From Hypsibius dujardini (Eukaryota; Tardigrada; Eutardigrada; Parachela; Hypsibiidae): 37,108 bases of DNA. The stretch lies in assembly GCA_001579985.1 (NCBI GenBank), contig LRSR01005174.1, forward strand, positions 1 to 37,108, written 5' to 3'. Positions 32,243 to 37,108 of the stretch are shown here, piece by piece. The notes under the pieces were generated by a model. It was not told the DNA's origin, did not search any database, and worked only from the letters and a program-made list of their open reading frames with translations. Numbering within the stretch: the stretch's first letter is position 1; each line of letters starts with the position of its first letter. The position numbers and the translations under genes were made by a program.

Positions 32243-33121
32243 TCATGTATTTTCTTTCGTTTTCGTGCGATGCACTGTTCTCAGCAGATCAACCGCGACA
32301 TCAACAGACGCGCGTTTATGCCTCGCATACGACTGTGGCAGATCAAACTTCATCTCCGCCACCACGCTCATCTCCACATCCCAATCTTTGGCCGCCCGTG
32401 TCATAAGGTACTCTCTCGTGGTGGTCTTATGAAAGGAGTACACTGCGTGACTACTCAGTCGTAGGGCGGCCTGCAAAAACTGCACATCAATGCCTTTGTT
32501 GCCTTTGGTGCCGAATGGCGGATTCAAAATGACGGTGTCGAAGAGTCCCGACATCCGCCCGCCATCCGCGGTGTCCGAGATGGTGGTTACATCCATTAAT
32601 ACTGCTTCAACGTTGTCTACATCAGCCTCGTTCGAGTTTCGGGTGAAGAGCTCCAACGCAGCCGGGTCGATGTCTAATCCTGAAACGGTGAGGATCCATC
32701 AATCAACCACCCGAAATCACGGATACTCATTGCTGATAGTTTTGTTTAATCTATCTGACCACTATTCTAAATCTCATTTAATGCTAAAAATTCGACTTTT
32801 GTTTGAAAATTTGAAAAAATATCTTTATTTTAATATCGTACTAGTGTGGGCCTTGGAGTGGCACATTGATTGATGGATTGATTTGACAGACTAACCATAA
32901 ACGAAGTCAGCATCGAGGAGTGCGGATCCGATGGTTAAACGCCCAGGACCGCAGCCGAGATCAGCGACCATTTTGCCCGCAATGTCGCCGTACGATTGCT
33001 CGATGGTGTAGAGAATGCGCGCCGCCAAATGGGGCTGGGTCTCGTATTGTTCCAGTTCTATGCGAGGTTTATCGAAGCCGGTGAGGTCTTGCAGTCGACT
33101 TTCCAACTCCTTGAGTTTCAT
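32243..33121 (-). CDS. METTL5: rRNA N6-adenosine methyltransferase METTL5
   Basis: SAM-dependent enzyme that (with TRMT112) makes m6A in 18S rRNA. Exons: complement(join(32243..32679, 32896..33121)), 220 residues (human about 209). Landmarks: KLKELESRLQDLTGFDKP and LEQYETQPHLAARILYTI at the N-terminus, SAM motif I VADLGCGPG (52-60), acidic LDID (77-80), catalytic NPPF (128-131) followed by GTKGNKGIDV, and the SFHKTTTREY and DLPQSYARHKRASVDV stretches. I chose the ATG at 33121 because it gives the family's usual MKxKELE start; the frame stays open to a splice acceptor (ATTCTTACAG) at about 33218, so the first exon probably extends as 5'UTR. It shares a divergent intergenic region with ERO1. 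Confidence 0.95.
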
Positions 33122-33535
33122 TCTGATCGATTGATTGAGACGTAGACGATTGGTTCGAATACGGGTATTTCCCACCACAAACAGTGTTGTCAGTTGTCGC
33201 TTCAAAATCCGATAGCCTGTAAGAATCACGCAGGAACTATTTGACTTTAGTCACGAACAGGGCAGTGATAGATAGATAGATCGATTGATTGATTGATTGA
33301 TGAAGTTAGGGAAAACAGGCTCGATTGCTGGCTTGGCTGATGCCGCATTTGAATCTTTTTCAGTTCAGGCCAAACCATACCTGATCAGTGCATTGTGCCG
33401 TTTGAACGCTGAAATAGTTTGCAGTGAATTTTATCCGGCCGGTAGAACCATCAGTCGAGATTAGATCCAATCCAAGAAAAGATTTTCGCGAATTAAAATT
33501 ATAAAATATTGTTTTACGCATCAGCTGTTCCGCTG

Positions 33536-33543
33536 TGACGTCA
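33536..33543. promoter_or_regulatory. CRE/ATF palindrome TGACGTCA
   Basis: Perfect 8-bp palindrome bound by CREB/ATF-family bZIP factors, 78 bp from the ERSE. Occupancy is not shown by sequence. Confidence 0.5.
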
Positions 33544-33620
33544 GTTCGATTTGCTTGATTGAGGCTGACTGAGCGAAAGCCACTTTACTGCACGTATGGC
33601 AAACCACGCCTCCGTACAGC

Positions 33621-33639
33621 CGTGGCCATTTCCTATTGG
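33621..33639 (-). promoter_or_regulatory. ER stress response element (ERSE), exact CCAAT-N9-CCACG
   Basis: On the minus strand CCAAT (33639-33635), nine bases, then CCACG (33625-33621): the full ERSE-I consensus with correct spacing. NF-Y binds CCAAT and ATF6 binds CCACG, and the element is known to work in either orientation. It lies upstream of ERO1, a classic unfolded-protein-response target. Confidence 0.65.
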
Positions 33640-33904
33640 TTGCTACACCAGAGGGCGACGAATTACATCAACGGTTAACTTGATCATTCTGAAATGTCAA
33701 CAGAAAACGATGCTGTAACTTTTTGATTACCGACGTGGTGTTGTAATCCTCCGGCTCCGGCAAATTGTCTCATTTTTCATTTCATGTCGTAATCCTCTTT
33801 GCCTGTTCGTTTTTAGAAGGCGGCAAGTGCAGTGCTTAGCCAACAGAAAGGATCCTGTATTCCACAGGAGCGCGGATATTTTGCTGGAAGAACGCTAATT
33901 ATTA

Positions 33905-33912
33905 CCACGTCA
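33905..33912 (-). promoter_or_regulatory. UPRE/XBP1 core TGACGTGG
   Basis: TGACGTGG on the minus strand, an exact match to the UPRE core recognised by XBP1/ATF6. A near match, CGACGTGG, lies on the plus strand at 33731-33738. Confidence 0.5.
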
Positions 33913-34274
33913 CATTTGTCTCCATGTAACAGGCATCCGTGAAATGGCCTGTTTTCATCCCGCACACCTGGAATTCTAATTTAGAGCTTCATTCGCTGCC
34001 CGACCTTCAGGTGGGAATACAAAAACTGTTTTAGCTGTTTGATTGGAAGTTGAATTTGTGGAGGACGCCGTTGCAGGTAAAGTGATTTTTCATGCGCCCA
34101 ATTAATTTTTTTTTCTCCAAGAATCCGTTTCCGTATTTAGGTACGATGTATTTGTAGAACGATATTGCCATATAGTTTTGTAACTGTTTCTCGAACTGAT
34201 TTGCAGGGCGTTTGGGAGGCTTTTGATGAGTTAACAATTCCGAATTGGATTTCTTTGCAAAACTCTGAGTTGAG

Positions 34275-34380
34275 GTATGTGAGACTTTCCTGTATTTTGC
34301 CGTTTTTTATTCTAAACTGGTAAGTATTTTCGTTACGTCTTAATAATTTTGTTTTATAACTATTAACAATTGTTTTTCAG
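34275..34380 (+). other. Candidate 5'UTR intron of ERO1
   Basis: Donor TTGAG|GTATGT at 34274/34275 and acceptor TTGTTTTTCAG ending at 34380, 9 nt before the ATG. The sites and the 106-nt length fit the local intron style. Confidence 0.55.
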
Positions 34381-34389
34381 CCATAAGCG

Positions 34390-36231
34390 ATGAGAATTGC
34401 GTGCTGGTTCCTCACATTCGGACTCCTGCAGACATCCTCCCTCGTTTCAAGCGCTCCCGAGATTGCATTCGACCATGTTGAACATGCACAAGGCGACGAC
34501 GACGCACCCCCGTCCAAATGCATGTCGGCACCGGAAACGAAATGCATCATTCCACCGCGGAGCGAGGTAAACGGATGCGATTGTGATGAAAAACTACTGG
34601 ACACCTTCAACAATGGCGATCTGCATGAGCGGCTCATTGCACTCCTCCACCGGCCGTACTTCCGCTTTTTCAAGGTTAATTTGGACCGGAAGTGCCCGTT
34701 CTGGAACGACTACAGTGATAAGTGTTCGATTCCGGATTGTGCGGTGAAAACTTGTGCAGCCGACGAACTGCCGATCAGTCTGCGGGATCTGAGTGTATCA
34801 AACGTGCAGGCACAGGTTGCCGAAGCGTGTGCTCAGGAGGAGGAGCTGAGTTCGGTCGATTACTCCATGAATGCCGATCAGAAAGCTGAAATTGTCAAGT
34901 GGGAGGATCTTCAGGACGAAAATTTTTGCCTCGTTGATGATGAGGGTGCCTCGGATTGTTCGTACTTGGACTTATCGAAAAATCCGGAACGGTAAGAGCA
35001 TTCACGTAAATTTGGTTTATGGCAACCTGTTTGTTCGTACTACTATTTGTTTGTCTCTCCTATGCGAATTTCTTCCGAGTATATTCTAGAACGGTCTTGT
35101 GTCTAGCGGTCTTTCTGTCTGCCGATGTCCCTGTCCGTCTCCGACTGTCTGTCTGTCTGTCTGTCGGTCTGTGTCTGTCGATCTGTCTGTCGGTTTCTCT
35201 TCTCCATCTTTCATAGTTGTCTGCCTTTGACACATGTCTGTGTCTTGCTGGTGATCTGTTCGTTGGTCAGTTCGTTTCATTTTTCCATTTATGCGTGTAA
35301 CAACCCCTCTGCCATACTTTCAGTTTTTGATTTGGTTCAACGGTTGTGCTGTTGCAGGTACACTGGATATGTTGGCTTTTCGCCGAACCGTATTTGGCGC
35401 TCCATCTACGAAGAGAACTGCTTCAAACCGTCCAACGGTTCGCCAACCTTCAGTCTCGCCCAAGCCATGCAGTATGAAACGTGCTTCGAGAAGAAGGCAT
35501 TCTTTCGCGTGATCTCGGGACTACATTCCAGCATTAGTATTCACCTCTGTGCGCTCTACCTCCCGCCGGGTCCGTTCGGCCAGTGGGGCCCAAACCTCCA
35601 GGAGTTCTTGCGTCGCTTCGACGATTCCGTCACGGACGGTGAAGGCAGCGACCGCCTCCGCAACCTCTACTTTACCTATTCCCTCCTTCTACGCGCGCTG
35701 GTCAAAGCCTCGCCGCGCCTCAAAAATGAGAAGTATTCCACGGGTGATGTGTTGGAAGACGAGACACTCCGTAAAGATGTGCAAGCGTTTCTCGACATCA
35801 TTGCCGTGAATCCCTCGAAGTTCGATGAGTCGAAGCTGTTTTCGGGGGAACCCGCACAAGCTCATGCGCTGAAGGAGGAATTCCGACTGCATTTTCGTAA
35901 CATCTCTCGTATCATGGACTGTGTCGGCTGCCAGAAGTGTCGGCTGTGGGGCAAACTTCAGACGCAGGGCATCGGGACCGCGCTCAAGATTCTCTTCTCT
36001 GATCTCCAGACGATCGACGATTTGAAACTCCTGCGGAGTGAAATTGTCTCGCTCTGGCAGGCGTTCGGACGGATATCGAGCAGTCTGGTGAAGTTAGCCC
36101 AGTTCCGAAGTATGATCCAAGCAGGGTCTGCTCGTGGGGGTGGTGATATGGGCAGCAATGTTCCTCTTTTTCAGAGTAAGCCCTCTGTGATGTTATTGTC
36201 TACGCCGTCTGCGAAGAAGATGGAACTATAG
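34390..36231 (+). CDS. ERO1: ERO1 endoplasmic reticulum thiol oxidase
   Basis: FAD-dependent oxidase of the ER lumen that re-oxidises protein disulfide isomerase. Exons: join(34390..34991, 35358..36231), 491 residues. Signal peptide about 1-21. Landmarks: NGCDCDEKLLDTFNN, FRFFKVNLDRKCPFWND, the shuttle pair C117-C122 (CAVKTC), NPERYTGY across the splice junction, YEENCFKP, FRVISGLHSSIS, FRLHFRNISRIMDC, and the active site CVGC (C379 and C382) with a third cysteine at 385 (CVGCQKC), then RLWGKLQTQGIGTALKILF. The acidic stretch after the signal peptide (GDDDAPPS) and the Gly/Ser-rich C-terminal tail are not typical of human ERO1. Human ERO1A and ERO1B are vertebrate duplicates, so no letter is assigned. 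The intron (34992-35357) holds a (TCTG)n array. The upstream ERSE/UPRE cluster suggests unfolded-protein-response control. Confidence 0.95.
35107..35215 (+). repeat. (TCTG)n array in the ERO1 intron
   Basis: Imperfect TCTG repeats with GTCTCCGAC interruptions in the 366-nt intron, sense orientation. Confidence 0.9.
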
Positions 36232-37108
36232 TTCTCTTTTTGGGTGGTTTGTTTTTCTGAGAGTTATCATTTGTACGGCGGCCCTGCTCACATTCTTTCC
36301 CTCCCAATCCCGAGTGCTCTTTTGCCTCTTGTATTGGTTTTCAGATTTAAATCCCTTTTTCAATGCAGTTTTATAATCGTATCGATAGTGAAATCAGTGT
36401 GATTAGACAATCAAAGCCGATCACATGGCAGCTAGACATCGGTCGTCTCAACGCGAAAGCTACAAGCGAGATCAGTTAAATGAACTGCTTTACATTACTG
36501 TAGAGTCCCGACCCATCCGTGGTACTTTTTGGCACCCCCAGTATATCAGACCCGGTGGACCAAAATAACTTGCGCTTCAATCGGTCAGTCAAATTTAAAC
36601 AGCGGAAGCGATCAAGGGTCCTTTTTCGTCCTTCTTCGGTGTAGCGATAACCACGCTGTTTCTCGGCATTTGTACGTCAAATTTATATTATAATCATCGT
36701 TGGTTTAAACATTTTCTACCGTTTCTAATGTAAATTAAATTAAAAATCAAGACGTAACCAAACGTTCGATCTTAAATTAAATTAAAAATTGCATCATTAA
36801 AAGTAAAACGTTTACAGTACTTCGGTCCATTTTAAATCCCTATTTAATCTAAGGAACACCAATATGTACACAAGTTGATTGACTAAGGCGCTTGAAAAGG
36901 AACAATAATTTGTGTCGGACAGAGCACCTCGCTCGATTACAAATGCGCCCCCTAGTGAGTCGCAAAGAAGAACCGCCACTTTATTCCCCCAGCCTCAGCC
37001 CCAGCCCCAGCCCCAGCCTCAGCCCCAGCGCCCTTCGGTACGCCTTAGTAATTTCATTGTTCACGGATCAAATTTTCTTAGTTCCATGAGTGCGTTTTTG
37101 TGGCGTAC
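36232..37108. other. ERO1 3' flank
   Basis: Probable 3'UTR followed by intergenic sequence to the window edge. It includes a direct repeat of TTAAATTAAATTAAAAAT-type sequence (near 36730 and 36772) and a CAGCCC minisatellite at 36989-37029. No canonical AATAAA or coding signature noticed. Confidence 0.5.
36989..37029. repeat. CAGCCC/CAGCCT minisatellite
   Basis: Six to seven tandem 6-bp units (CAGCCT and CAGCCC) in otherwise ordinary flanking DNA. Confidence 0.9.

Larger units (their letters stand above)
33122..34389. other. Divergent METTL5-ERO1 intergenic region with a UPR-type element cluster
   Basis: About 1.27 kb between two head-to-head genes, with METTL5 leader sequence at the left and the ERO1 leader exon and intron at the right. 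It contains (TGAT)n near 33280-33302, TGACGTCA at 33536, an ERSE at 33621, a CGACGTGG at 33731 and a UPRE core at 33905. No coding region recognised. Confidence 0.6.

Overview
This window is nuclear DNA from an animal, read as a compact eukaryotic locus with short introns (about 58-950 nt), GT-AG splice sites and GC-rich coding exons set in AT-richer non-coding DNA. The gene set points to an ecdysozoan: a glycine-rich CBM14 (peritrophin-type) chitin-binding protein and a transmembrane zona-pellucida-domain protein, both typical of cuticle, sit beside conserved housekeeping and signalling genes. A tardigrade is my best guess, but that is inference; the sequence itself only supports 'metazoan, probably ecdysozoan'.

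Layout. On the minus strand at the left are a SUCLG2-type succinyl-CoA ligase beta subunit (1-1670, cut by the window edge) and a URB1/Npa1 ribosome-biogenesis factor (2450-6816). A frizzled receptor follows on the plus strand (8432-10665). A small secreted cysteine-rich protein lies on the minus strand (11612-12512). From about 12.5 to 17 kb there is a decayed zone with two related pseudogenes, a non-autonomous hAT-like element with its 8-bp target duplication, and other inverted repeats. Next on the plus strand are a type I TGF-beta/activin receptor (17064-20076) with an unusual GS region, a 461-residue single-exon gene I cannot identify (20921-22306), a chitin-binding cuticle protein (23702-25897) and a ZP-domain protein (28182-30269). 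On the minus strand are coatomer zeta (30408-31795) and the 18S rRNA m6A methyltransferase METTL5 (32243-33121). ERO1, the ER disulfide oxidase, is on the plus strand (34390-36231).

How the genes relate. This is an ordinary eukaryotic neighbourhood, not an operon. Two signalling receptors (Wnt and TGF-beta), two extracellular-matrix/cuticle proteins and two ribosome-biogenesis genes are present, but only ERO1 and COPZ share a pathway (the early secretory route). The strongest regulatory signal is upstream of ERO1: an exact CCAAT-N9-CCACG ER-stress element, an exact UPRE core and a TGACGTCA site lie in the METTL5-ERO1 intergenic space.

All exon boundaries were placed by hand from splice consensus, phase continuity and family knowledge. 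Every multi-exon gene listed as CDS keeps one open frame from start to stop, or to the window edge for SUCLG2. No database search was run.
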